This document shows, piece by piece, positions 13,865 to 20,706 of a DNA stretch of 28,177 bases. A program made the position numbers and the translations under genes. Position 1 is the stretch's first letter; every line of letters starts with the position of its first letter. The stretch is from a virus: positions 1 through 28,177 of IMG/VR virus record IMGVR_UViG_3300049846_002978; one strand, 5' to 3'. Under the pieces are notes generated by a model that was given only the letters and a program-made list of their open reading frames with translations, was not told the origin of the DNA and did no database searches.

Positions 13865-16063
13865 TTATTTTGTCCATGTTTCCCCGCAATGCATATCAGC
13901 TTTCATTCTGACAGCAGGAATTAAATACTTGTTGGCTGTTCTGGTCATCAGTTTGACAAACACTTCCGGCAACCATGGATTGTACTTCTTGTTAAATTTG
14001 ATCACCAGTTCATCATGCACCTGCATGAGAATTACTGCATCTAATTTGTACAAGTCAATAAATCGCTGAATAATTACCATAGACTCACAAAGCATGTCTG
14101 CCTGGGTGCCTTGGATTCTGCAGTTTCTGGCTCCGCCCTCTACATCTTTCCTTTCCATAAAGGTCATTTCCCTGTCCTCCTGCTTGGCCTTCAGGACGGG
14201 ATAAAACCATCTCCGGGATTTGGTCCTGTCATTATGCACTACATAGCCTTGCCTCAAAGCTGTTTTTACAGCTGCAGTCACCATTTTAATAGTGTCCGGG
14301 ACTTCTTCTATAATAGTGTCAATGGCTATCTGGCCCTCTTTTTCAGACACATTCAGGGTTTCCCCTGCTTTAGGAGCTTTCAGGCCATAAATAGTACCAA
14401 ACAGCATGGGCTTATACTCTGTGCGCTTATCCTTATTCTGCTCTTTGGAGATCACATCTGCAGAGGTCCAGGGAAGCTTTCTGTGTTTGTAGATAGCTTG
14501 CCAGCCTTTATTGGCAAAGTGACTGTGCATGTCTCCCTGTGACAAATTCAGCAGGTTTAAATCATTGGCCAGAGAGCACATAGTCACCAACTCAGCTCCT
14601 GAAAGGTCAATAGTAGCGATGTCATAGCCGGGATCTGTGCCAAAGCACTCCCTCAGTTCAGTGTCAGCAATGATCTGCTGGGAATTAAACTTGGGAGGTA
14701 CTGCATCACTGTCTCCGCTGGCCAGCCTGCCAGTAGCTACTGTGCCCTGCTTGTAACTGGTGTGGTATTTACCGGTAACCGGGTGCTTGTATTTGCTCAG
14801 GAAGCTTAAACCAAAGCTGTTAACGTGCTTGGTATAGCCCATGTACTTGTCAAAGGTTTCCATCAACGCATACAGAGGATTTCCCTTGTTCTTTAACAGC
14901 CACTTTTCCCGGGAAGCTCTTCCCAGACTAGGCTTAAACTTCTTGGTTTTCTGGTCTTTTACCAAAGGCATGGGTTTACATTTCAAAGCTTCCAGCAAAC
15001 TCACTACCTGATCTGTAGAACTCCACTTGAGATCCTCCTGCGCCTGCAGCTCTGTACTTTTAACTGCAGCTTCATCCAGGTCTTTAAGGATTTTATCAAC
15101 AGCTTCTACAGAAAGCTTATAAGCTTTCAGGTGAGTTTTATTCTCAGCTTCATACTTGGAAATCAAATTTCTGACTTTAGCAAGTCTGTCCTGAGATTTA
15201 GCTACCCGGTTTACATTACTTTCCAGCGCTTTTTTCAATGGCTTGTTTAAAGCTATGAGATCCAGGTTGGGATAATGAGTTTTTACCCAGATGTTCATCA
15301 TCTCTTCCAGAGCCTTCATAGTCTGTTCTGCCTGCTGAGCCAGAGCTGCAAACTTAGGTTCATTGATAACCAGTCCTTCAAGCTGAGCTTTGGCCAGGAT
15401 TCTGATAAGAGGAAAATGTATCTGTTTAATATAAAACTGAAGCTCAAAACTGTCAATAAGAACTGCTTGTCTTTTCTTCAGCTCTGCCAGCAAAAGAGTA
15501 TCTGCCTGATTGTACAGCACATGTTTAAGCTCATGAGTGTTGTAAGTTGCACTGAAATCAGCTCTCACATCTTTGTTCATATCTTCAGGAATAGCAAAAC
15601 CTCTTCTGAGCAATGTATCCACAATGTTGAACCTGATATCTTCTGCACCCTGAAAGAGTTTCTGTTCTGCCAGCATAGTACAGTAAATGTTCCTGATATC
15701 ACATTTGTGTCTCTGAAACCAAAGGATTTCAAACAAAGCATTGTGAGCTATTATGCTCTTTTTATGCAGATCCATACCTGCAAGCATAATAGTAACAGGA
15801 ATGCTGATGTTATCAAAAGTGATAACAGTATTCCCTACCTGAAGGGTAGTAAGTACAATGTTACCACAATAAGGATCCACACTGGTGGTTTCAATATCCA
15901 GGCTGATATCTTCAGGAGCATTTTTAAGAAAAGTTTTAGCGGCTTCAATACTGGCTTTCTCTGAAAGCACCGTAAATGTTTCATTAACTCTCCCAAGAGT
16001 CTGAAACTCCTTTTCCATGTACTTATAGAAGGGGTTACGGGTAATGAAAAGCCTGTTTAGCAT
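13865..16063 (-). CDS. Family A DNA polymerase with 3'-5' exonuclease
   Basis: At 732 aa this is a T7-size family A polymerase with no 5' nuclease domain. Proofreading residues: D56-x-E58 in SLDIET, AHNALFE (Exo II, with E112 where Asp is usual), and YNQAD (Exo III, D188). Polymerase residues: TGRLAS at 444-449, motif A TIDLSGAEL (D486, E491), motif B R547-x3-K551-x3-F555-x3-Y559-G, and motif C QVHDE (681-685). F555 at the sugar-sensing position is like E. coli Pol I rather than T7. A charged helical insertion (about 280-345) may bind a partner. It is the main replicative polymerase here. The ATG follows the stop of the 243-aa gene by one base. Confidence 0.96.
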   Translation of the reverse strand: MLNRLFITRNPFYKYMEKEFQTLGRVNETFTVLSEKASIEAAKTFLKNAPEDISLDIETTSVDPYCGNIVLTTLQVGNTVITFDNISIPVTIMLAGMDLHKKSIIAHNALFEILWFQRHKCDIRNIYCTMLAEQKLFQGAEDIRFNIVDTLLRRGFAIPEDMNKDVRADFSATYNTHELKHVLYNQADTLLLAELKKRQAVLIDSFELQFYIKQIHFPLIRILAKAQLEGLVINEPKFAALAQQAEQTMKALEEMMNIWVKTHYPNLDLIALNKPLKKALESNVNRVAKSQDRLAKVRNLISKYEAENKTHLKAYKLSVEAVDKILKDLDEAAVKSTELQAQEDLKWSSTDQVVSLLEALKCKPMPLVKDQKTKKFKPSLGRASREKWLLKNKGNPLYALMETFDKYMGYTKHVNSFGLSFLSKYKHPVTGKYHTSYKQGTVATGRLASGDSDAVPPKFNSQQIIADTELRECFGTDPGYDIATIDLSGAELVTMCSLANDLNLLNLSQGDMHSHFANKGWQAIYKHRKLPWTSADVISKEQNKDKRTEYKPMLFGTIYGLKAPKAGETLNVSEKEGQIAIDTIIEEVPDTIKMVTAAVKTALRQGYVVHNDRTKSRRWFYPVLKAKQEDREMTFMERKDVEGGARNCRIQGTQADMLCESMVIIQRFIDLYKLDAVILMQVHDELVIKFNKKYNPWLPEVFVKLMTRTANKYLIPAVRMKADMHCGETWTK

Positions 16064-16064
16064 A

Positions 16065-16796
16065 TTATTGCAAATAAGGTAAAGCTGTTTTTACATATTC
16101 TATAGCAGTAGCTACATTAAAATCAAAAGGAGCCTTGGAAGCCATTTTCTTTTCTTCTTCAGGATCCAATGGTTTAAACATAGCAAAGTGATCTCCATAG
16201 ATGTTTTGAGACCCGCTATCCAGCACTTGTTTCTCAACTAATATTTTATGTTCAAAGAGTTTGTAAATTTCTGTGCACTTGCAAACAGAAGTAAGCTGTC
16301 CATTAACTTCTCCGGGAAGTTGGTGATCTAAAATTATCCTGGTCTCTTTCATTTCAGGATTTTGATTTACCCGGTGTTTCATTTTCCTCAGGAGCTGTTC
16401 ATCAGTAAGCTCATTTTTAAATGGTATGCTATCTTTGTCTGTGGACATTTGACTTACCCAGGCTTCTACTGCTGTAGTCACTTGTATAATCTTTCTTCCC
16501 TTCTTTAAGAAGCGTTGAATAGTGTGCTTTACTCCCTTCAGGCAATACAGTTTTTCATTTTCATTGGCAGGAAAAAACTGAGTACTGGCAGCTTTCAGGT
16601 CATCAAACAAAATAAATACAAAGAATGGCAATGGAGGCATTTTCTCTGGTTCCAGATTTTCATTCTCAACAAATTTCTCATACCTCATAGTAAGAATTTC
16701 CTGAACCTGATCTACGATATTCTTTTCAAAAACTTCTACACTTTCAAAAGGAATTTCGGTTTCATGAAACTCAAGGGCAATGTGTTGTCTACTCAT
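16065..16796 (-). CDS. Hypothetical protein upstream of DNA polymerase (243 aa)
   Basis: A soluble acidic protein of mixed structure, not recognised. Features include a hydrophobic strand PPLPFFVFILFDDL (about 54-67), a basic helix TIQRFLKKGRKIIQV, a Cys pair CKC near the middle, and an acidic Lys/Glu segment near the end. It ends one base before the polymerase start and begins 8 bases inside the upstream 64-aa gene, so it belongs to the same unit as the polymerase. Function unknown. Confidence 0.7.
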   Translation of the reverse strand: MSRQHIALEFHETEIPFESVEVFEKNIVDQVQEILTMRYEKFVENENLEPEKMPPLPFFVFILFDDLKAASTQFFPANENEKLYCLKGVKHTIQRFLKKGRKIIQVTTAVEAWVSQMSTDKDSIPFKNELTDEQLLRKMKHRVNQNPEMKETRIILDHQLPGEVNGQLTSVCKCTEIYKLFEHKILVEKQVLDSGSQNIYGDHFAMFKPLDPEEEKKMASKAPFDFNVATAIEYVKTALPYLQ

Positions 16797-16983
16797 ATTC
16801 TTCAGGGTTAATAGGTTCTGTAGTTGTTAATCTTTTTATGGTTTCGTCAATAAGTTTAAGCACTGTGCCTGTATCCAGGACAGTCTCTTTAGTAAAATAC
16901 TTTTTTGTAGTAATTACCAGTTGTTGTAGTACCAGCAATGCCAGCTGATCTCTTTCTTCCTGTGTAAGATGTTCCAGCCTCAT
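16789..16983 (-). CDS. Small helical hypothetical protein (64 aa)
   Basis: The product is helical and charged (LTQEERDQLALLVLQQLVITTKK). Its ATG at 16983 overlaps the upstream TGA as ATGA, and its end overlaps the 243-aa gene by 8 bases. It links the small genes near the structured region to the polymerase operon. Function unknown. Confidence 0.6.
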   Translation of the reverse strand: MRLEHLTQEERDQLALLVLQQLVITTKKYFTKETVLDTGTVLKLIDETIKRLTTTEPINPEEYE

Positions 16984-17222
16984 ACATCATACGCAACTGT
17001 TTCAGGATTTCCGGGAACCAGGCTTTCATTGGGAAATAGTTTATCCACAATAAAAGAAACTGCTTTGGCATCTCCTTCAATAGAAACAGTATCCAGTTCC
17101 TGTTCTTCTTCAAAAGGAATAAGCAGGTTAAATGCATGTGGAATCTCAGCAACCTGTCTGAGTTTTGGGTTGCCGGTGTCTCTGGGAGTGTGTACATAGA
17201 TGTACATTTTAACATGATTCAT
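16980..17222 (-). CDS. Small hypothetical protein (80 aa)
   Basis: I choose the ATG at 17222 (MNHVKMYIYVHT...). The frame is open up to 17303, but an AACCTT element lies just 7 bases before 17222. The product is probably a small alpha/beta protein with strand-like MYIYVHTP and FNLLIPFE. It ends with an ATGA overlap into the next gene. It is the first gene after the structured non-coding stretch and may be controlled by it. Function unknown. Confidence 0.6.
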   Translation of the reverse strand: MNHVKMYIYVHTPRDTGNPKLRQVAEIPHAFNLLIPFEEEQELDTVSIEGDAKAVSFIVDKLFPNESLVPGNPETVAYDV

Positions 17223-17229
17223 GATTGAG

Positions 17230-17238
17230 AAGGTTAAA
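17230..17238 (-). promoter_or_regulatory. AACCTT element before the 80-aa gene
   Basis: The minus strand reads TTTAACCTTCTC, 7 bases before the ATG at 17222. It follows the structured region and is the nearest initiation signal to the polymerase operon. Confidence 0.45.
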
Positions 17239-17391
17239 GTTAGAAAATCAAAGTAAAATTGCAAGCTGTCTCTTGACTGGTGACATAAACAGGGTCCAGA
17301 CATTTTTTAAACTTCATTAATTTTATGAAATCAACTTTTTAGCAAAGTAGTTTCCATCCCTGATGCCTGCAATTGTACTTTTACAATGGTT

Positions 17392-17412
17392 GCTGAGCTT
17401 GACCCACTCAGC
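17392..17412 (-). repeat. Twin stem-loop copy 1 (loop TGGGTCAAG)
   Basis: On the minus strand this is a 6-bp stem GCTGAG/CTCAGC closing the 9-base loop TGGGTCAAG. The loop is identical to copy 2 but the stem sequence differs. Confidence 0.7.
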
Positions 17413-17497
17413 GGGAGATTACTTGTCTGCCTACCACCCGTAATAAAATACATTACTACGGTTGGTGGCATACAGGGCAATTCAGGGTTTAAGATTT

Positions 17498-17518
17498 GTC
17501 AGGCTTGACCCACCTGAC
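17498..17518 (-). repeat. Twin stem-loop copy 2 (loop TGGGTCAAG)
   Basis: On the minus strand this is a 6-bp stem GTCAGG/CCTGAC closing the same 9-base loop as copy 1, whose centre is 106 bases away. Confidence 0.7.
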
Positions 17519-17579
17519 TTGAGATGACTTCCTAGGATATGGTGAAACCATGGAGCTAGTTTAATCATTCAGGTTTCCC

Positions 17580-17795
17580 TTAAACAACTATCACATGTTC
17601 AGTATTCAGAACAATTCTTTGAGTATTGGTTTTACATTTGGAACTGAGAATCCTACCTCTTTGCAAGGTAACTACTGCCTGGGAATTATGAAAAGCTTTA
17701 AGAACAGCTTCTCCCTGTACCATAGCAGATTTGATTTGTACTACTGTGTTCAGATACTGAGCACGTTTTTCTGAATGAACTTTTGAAAGTAACAT
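17580..17795 (-). CDS. Small hypothetical protein (71 aa)
   Basis: A basic protein with a helical first half and strand-like segments AVVTLQRGRIL and IVLNTEHVIVV. No known motif. A weak ATCCTTA element lies upstream of the ATG at 17795. It is the last gene before the structured non-coding stretch. Function unknown. Confidence 0.55.
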   Translation of the reverse strand: MLLSKVHSEKRAQYLNTVVQIKSAMVQGEAVLKAFHNSQAVVTLQRGRILSSKCKTNTQRIVLNTEHVIVV

Positions 17796-17820
17796 AGTTG
17801 TAAGGATTAGATTAAAAAAA

Positions 17821-18006
17821 TTATTTAAGGTTAACTAGAAAACTTCTGTATTTGATTGCGGGTTTGTTTTCATGCTCTTCTGCTTTTTTCTTTACTGCTT
17901 CCAGGATATGTAGTAGTTTTTGATCACTTCTGAAATATAGCTGCAGATTTTGCTGAGCTGTTTTGGCCTCCTGGTATTTTTCATACACCTCTTTATAAGA
18001 GTCCAT
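17821..18006 (-). CDS. Small helical hypothetical protein (61 aa)
   Basis: Strongly helical and charged (YEKYQEAKTAQQNLQLYF, HILEAVKKKAEEHENK). Its start lies inside the last 14 bases of the upstream 118-aa gene, so it is translated in the same unit. Function unknown. Confidence 0.6.
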   Translation of the reverse strand: MDSYKEVYEKYQEAKTAQQNLQLYFRSDQKLLHILEAVKKKAEEHENKPAIKYRSFLVNLK

Positions 18007-18349
18007 GTAGCTGTTTTAGTTTTAGTTGAGCAATGATTCTGAGCACTCTCTTAGCAGCATTTTCTTTGTTCAGTGCCTGAAGGTAAATGTATTTACTGTT
18101 TTGCTGCACTTTAGAATGAATGATATTATGTGACAACTTGGGATTGATAGGATGGTCTGTAATTTCTACTTCTGTTGTAGTTTTAACAGGAACAATAGTT
18201 CCTTTTTCAGGGTCCCAGGCAAAGATCTGATGTCCTCTGACTTTTCTTTCTGATTTCTTCAGACTATATTCATGTGGTACCGGGATCTCAATCTTGGTAA
18301 CTTTTTCCAGCTGATTAAGCTCATGTACGGGATTTATTTCCTTTTCCAT
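17993..18349 (-). CDS. Basic hypothetical protein (118 aa)
   Basis: A basic protein with a strand-rich middle (RKVRGHQIFAWDPEKGTIVPV) and a C-terminal helix with ALNKENAAKRVLRI. It overlaps the WGR gene upstream by 16 bases and the 61-aa gene downstream by 14. It could be a nucleic-acid-binding partner of the WGR protein, but no motif proves this. Confidence 0.6.
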   Translation of the reverse strand: MEKEINPVHELNQLEKVTKIEIPVPHEYSLKKSERKVRGHQIFAWDPEKGTIVPVKTTTEVEITDHPINPKLSHNIIHSKVQQNSKYIYLQALNKENAAKRVLRIIAQLKLKQLHGLL

Positions 18350-18777
18350 GCGGGAGTTGTTTTTAGGAGTTGATTAAATGATTCAAATTTTATCCTGGCT
18401 TCTTCTGTATTTACCTTATTAGGTTTAGGTGGAGCTTCAACAGATTCTTTAGAATAAATAGGTCCAATAGATAAAGCTCTTTTTATATCCTGCACAGTAG
18501 TCCCGGGTTCTGGCTCATATCCTTTGTTAATTTTTTGTTGAAATACTTTAGTAGCTGCTCTGATTGCGTCTGCAGTGCTGCTGTATTTGGTTTTCATACC
18601 AGTTCCTAAAGTACCTATTCTGCCATAACAGGTTTCTACTGTTCCATCAATGTCAATAAATACCCTGTAAAACTTATAAGAGTTTCCATCTGTGCAGATC
18701 AGTTTAATCTGAGCTTCCCTGTACAAAGGAGAAAGCTGTAAGTCTCTTCCAAGAGGAGTTTTTGCATTACCACTCAT
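18334..18777 (-). CDS. WGR-domain protein
   Basis: The ATG at 18777 (MSGNAKTPLG) is chosen; a TTG 9 bases upstream is the only extension. Residues about 20-90 form a WGR domain: an aromatic strand NSYKFYRVFIDIDG, the hallmark CYGRIGTLGTG (YGRIG for W-G-R-x-G), and a helix STADAIRAATKVFQQKINKGYEP. WGR domains occur in PARP1-3 and in bacterial MolR-like proteins, where they contact DNA ends or partners. No ADP-ribosyltransferase domain is attached. The start overlaps the end of the YkgJ-type gene by 11 bases, so they are co-translated. Domain call is good, role unknown. Confidence 0.82.
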   Translation of the reverse strand: MSGNAKTPLGRDLQLSPLYREAQIKLICTDGNSYKFYRVFIDIDGTVETCYGRIGTLGTGMKTKYSSTADAIRAATKVFQQKINKGYEPEPGTTVQDIKRALSIGPIYSKESVEAPPKPNKVNTEEARIKFESFNQLLKTTPAWKRK

Positions 18778-19369
18778 AATCTGCAATGTTTTTAACTGAA
18801 TTAAATGTGTCAGGCTCTCTCATTATAGGATAAAACTGAATAGCTTCAAATATTACAGCTCTGGGCTGACTTACAAATACTTTGCCCTGCTCTATGTTCT
18901 GCTGGTGACACTCTTCAGGATCAGTTCCTCTGGCTGCTCCATGATTACGGCATACCATAGGCCGGTGCTCATAAATCTGACATCTTCCGTCTTTCAACAT
19001 GATGCAGGCTTTATCTGCAAAGCTGAGTTTAGTGTACTCTGTGGCTCTTTGTTTAGCCTGTCTTTCTTTATCAATTTCATACCTGGTAGCATTTTCTTTA
19101 ATGTACTGGGCTTCTGAAGGAGTCATGAATATTTCTGAATGACAACAGAAAGAACATTGCTGCCTTCCACATTGTAACTCATCTTCGAACTTAGCTTTTT
19201 CCTGCAGAAAATCCAGCTGTACATGTAATGCTCTGATTAAAGTAGGTCCATGCAGATGTCCTGCTGGAGTTCTAGTATGAATTGTCATCATGTTCTTCTG
19301 TAACTCTTCAAAATGCTCTTCTATAAAAGCATCTTTGATTTTAGGTACTGTTCTTTCTGTAAGTTTCAT
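18767..19369 (-). CDS. YkgJ-type cysteine-cluster protein
   Basis: I take the ATG at 19369, which overlaps the upstream stop as ATGA; the frame is open to 19480. The 200-aa product has the cysteine pattern of the YkgJ (CxxCxxCC) family: C67, C72, C75, C76 in CGRQQCSFCC, then C122, and CQIYEHRPMVCR (C130, C140), plus C154-H155. The family is thought to bind zinc or an iron-sulfur cluster; its reaction is not well known. Finding it in a phage-like cluster beside a WGR protein is notable. A modification or oxidoreductase role is possible but unproven. Confidence 0.85.
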   Translation of the reverse strand: MKLTERTVPKIKDAFIEEHFEELQKNMMTIHTRTPAGHLHGPTLIRALHVQLDFLQEKAKFEDELQCGRQQCSFCCHSEIFMTPSEAQYIKENATRYEIDKERQAKQRATEYTKLSFADKACIMLKDGRCQIYEHRPMVCRNHGAARGTDPEECHQQNIEQGKVFVSQPRAVIFEAIQFYPIMREPDTFNSVKNIADYEW

Positions 19370-19659
19370 TGCCGGGTAATGTTTGAAGGAAATACTCTTT
19401 CTTTTAATTTCTGAACATCTTGTTGCATTTCTCTGTAGATTACAGTCTTTATGCGTCCAATGAAAATAAAGCTGATGCAAATAAGGACTATAGCATGCCA
19501 GAATCTTTGTCTCCTGGCCCTGCTTTTACCTTTACGCACTACCTGTCCTGTAAGCTTGTCAAACACTTCATCAGAACTGTCAGTTATAGTAATCATGTAG
19601 ACTAATATGATAGTAATAAACAGGTCAAGACCTAATGAGAAATAATCATAAGTTTCCAT
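19366..19659 (-). CDS. Two-pass membrane protein (97 aa)
   Basis: Two hydrophobic helices, residues about 8-26 (LGLDLFITIILVYMITIT) and 54-71 (HAIVLICISFIFIGRI), are joined by a basic loop KGKSRARRQRF, which is expected to stay in the cytoplasm. A charged amphipathic tail follows. Its stop overlaps the YkgJ-type gene as ATGA. A TTAACCC variant of the upstream element is present. Function unknown; it might anchor the next protein to the membrane, but this is only a guess from coupling. Confidence 0.65.
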   Translation of the reverse strand: METYDYFSLGLDLFITIILVYMITITDSSDEVFDKLTGQVVRKGKSRARRQRFWHAIVLICISFIFIGRIKTVIYREMQQDVQKLKERVFPSNITRQ

Positions 19660-19681
19660 AGTTGTTTGGGTTAAGTATTAA

Positions 19682-19891
19682 TTACAGTTTTGCAAAAGCA
19701 AAGTAAATATCAAAGCTCCAGTGCCACCAGCCAAATTGTAGGATGCCTATCAGGACATCTTCAGCTTTAGTGTCTTCGTCTTCAATAATAGTTAATACCA
19801 ATCCGGGGAGTAATAGCTTTTGAGGGTCATCTTCTGCAGCATTGGTTGCAAACCTGATTACTACAGGAACGTAAATCTTTAAGGCTTTCAT
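19682..19891 (-). CDS. Small hypothetical protein (69 aa)
   Basis: A small protein with strand-like IYVPVVIRFATN, an acidic IIEDEDTKAED segment and an aromatic end FGWWHWSFDIYFAF. It is hydrophobic near the C-terminus but has no clear membrane helix. A clear AAAACCTTAA element is 6 bases before the start. Function unknown. Confidence 0.55.
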   Translation of the reverse strand: MKALKIYVPVVIRFATNAAEDDPQKLLLPGLVLTIIEDEDTKAEDVLIGILQFGWWHWSFDIYFAFAKL

Positions 19892-19897
19892 TTGTAT

Positions 19898-19906
19898 TTA
19901 AGGTTT
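19898..19906 (-). promoter_or_regulatory. AACCTTAA element before the 69-aa gene
   Basis: The minus strand reads AAACCTTAA, 6 bases before the ATG at 19891. It includes the stop codon of the upstream gene, so here it cannot be a promoter well separated from the previous gene. Confidence 0.45.
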
Positions 19907-20110
19907 TATGTCAATCTCACTCACAAGAACTTCAGCTTCACTGAGTCCTTTGTTATACCTGATCACAATAGGAGTTTCTTTATCAAAGTAATGTTTTACC
20001 GGCTCTATGTAAGAGATGTTATAATCATTACCAGGTATTGCATTGGGATCTTTCCAGACTAGGTTTTTACCTGAAGCAATAGCTTCTCTGAGTTCTTTGA
20101 GAGTTTTCAT
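19898..20110 (-). CDS. Small hypothetical protein (70 aa)
   Basis: It opens MKTLKELREAIASGKNLVWKD, a helix then a Trp strand, followed by GNDYNISYIEPV and a strand-rich end. I associate this layout from memory with small phage proteins of unknown function. Its TAA is part of the upstream element of the next gene. Confidence 0.6.
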   Translation of the reverse strand: MKTLKELREAIASGKNLVWKDPNAIPGNDYNISYIEPVKHYFDKETPIVIRYNKGLSEAEVLVSEIDIKP

Positions 20111-20124
20111 GAGAAATAAAGTTA

Positions 20125-20622
20125 TTAATTAGGTTTAACATAGTCAAGATTATTCCTGACAGTTCCTTCTGGTGTAGCATACCATTGCCAGTTGAATAAA
20201 GGATCCTGGGAAGTATCTGGCCAGGTATGTAAAGCCATTACTGCATCTGAAGGATCCTCATAACACCACTTACCTAAGTAAGAACCGTCTTTGAAATCCA
20301 GTCCCCAGAGAAGATCATAGGTCTTTGTATTAGGATCATACCAGATACCACAAATACCTCTGCCAGGTATTAGTTTATAATCCAAGAATCCTTCCAGCTT
20401 CATATAAGCTTTTAAACTATTAGGAAGTAAAGCAGAAGTGTTCTCTCCTACTATTTTCAAAGCTTCCAATCTGTCTTCAGCTTCAAATGGACCATACACA
20501 TCAGCTACCATTCCAGCAGGACCTTGTTCTTCTGGTGTAGGCCAGCTGGTATCATCAATGTATCTTTTAGCTTGCAAGGATCCATTCTTATGAAGGTATC
20601 CCCACCATAGTAATTTAGTCAT
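20125..20622 (-). CDS. Conserved-type phage hypothetical protein (165 aa)
   Basis: The N-terminal module LLWWGYLHKNGSLQAKRYIDD with GPFEAEDRLEALKIVGE matches, from memory, a common phage protein type (W-x-GY-x-H-x-NG-x-LQ-x-KRY ... GPFEA). The second half is Trp- and Asp-rich (LLWGLDFKDGSYLGKWCYEDPSDAV). No catalytic motif is visible. It is the first gene after a tRNA-like element, with an AACCTTAA element 4 bases before its ATG. Function unknown. Confidence 0.7.
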   Translation of the reverse strand: MTKLLWWGYLHKNGSLQAKRYIDDTSWPTPEEQGPAGMVADVYGPFEAEDRLEALKIVGENTSALLPNSLKAYMKLEGFLDYKLIPGRGICGIWYDPNTKTYDLLWGLDFKDGSYLGKWCYEDPSDAVMALHTWPDTSQDPLFNWQWYATPEGTVRNNLDYVKPN

Positions 20623-20626
20623 TGTA

Positions 20627-20635
20627 TTAAGGTTT
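20627..20635 (-). promoter_or_regulatory. AACCTTAA element between tRNA-like element and the 165-aa gene
   Basis: The minus strand reads AAACCTTAA, 4 bases before the ATG at 20622 and 2 bases after the tRNA-like acceptor stem. Confidence 0.45.
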
Positions 20636-20637
20636 TG

Positions 20638-20701
20638 AGACCAGTGGGGGAATCGAACCCCCCTATAATTTTTAATGAAACTATAGACTCCGGTACTGGT
20701 A
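20638..20701 (-). tRNA. tRNA-like element with no normal D-arm
   Basis: The minus strand has a perfect T-arm (GGGGG, loop TTCGATT, CCCCC; 20646-20662) and an acceptor stem of six pairs ACCAGT/ACTGGT with a T-C mismatch at the first position. Between acceptor and T-arm are only 32 bases, against about 41 expected. These are a short linker ACCGGAGT and an 8-9-bp hairpin CTATAGTT/AATTATAG with a 6-8 base loop containing CATTAA. No standard D-arm or 5+7 anticodon arm can be drawn, so I give no anticodon. It may be a decayed tRNA, an unusual armless tRNA, or a tRNA mimic. CCA is not encoded. Confidence 0.5.
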
Positions 20702-20706
20702 CAGGT

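Larger units (their letters stand above)
17330..17570 (-). ncRNA. Candidate structured RNA (five successive hairpins, twin conserved loops)
   Basis: This lies within the only long stretch without a convincing gene (17223-17579). Hairpins in plus coordinates are: CTAG/ATGGT paired with ACCAT/CTAG (17532-17559); GTCAGG/CCTGAC (17498-17518); CCACC...GTAAT paired with ATTAC...GGTGG (17434-17468); GCTGAG/CTCAGC (17392-17412); and GCAATTGTA-type stem (17369-17393). The second and fourth enclose the same 9 bases, TGGGTCAAG on the minus strand, on different perfect 6-bp stems. Covarying arms around a fixed loop argue for structure-dependent function. Minus is assumed because every gene is on that strand; a DNA hairpin element such as an origin, or a plus-strand RNA, cannot be excluded. 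No known RNA family is recognised. Confidence 0.5.

Noticed and set aside
15275-15964. A 229-codon plus-strand frame opposite the DNA polymerase
   Set aside because: It is antisense to the proofreading and insert regions of the polymerase and has no recognisable motif.
17223-17303. N-terminal extension of the 80-aa protein to 17303
   Set aside because: The ATG at 17222 follows an AACCTT element by 7 bases; the extension covers that element.
17331-17471. A 46-codon frame (MPPTVVMYF...) on the minus strand within the hairpin region
   Set aside because: Low-complexity Ser/Thr-rich product, no start signal, and it crosses three hairpins. The twin loop is read in the same phase in both frames (SGGSS/SGSSS), which I treat as coincidence with the RNA repeat.
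17482-17568. A 28-codon frame (MIKLAPWF...) on the minus strand within the hairpin region
   Set aside because: It starts shortly after the upstream stop, but the sequence is explained better by paired stems and no full AACCTTAA element precedes it. It cannot be fully excluded.
19370-19480. N-terminal extension of the YkgJ-type protein to 19480
   Set aside because: It lies within the membrane-protein gene; the ATG at 19369 forms an ATGA overlap with that gene's stop.
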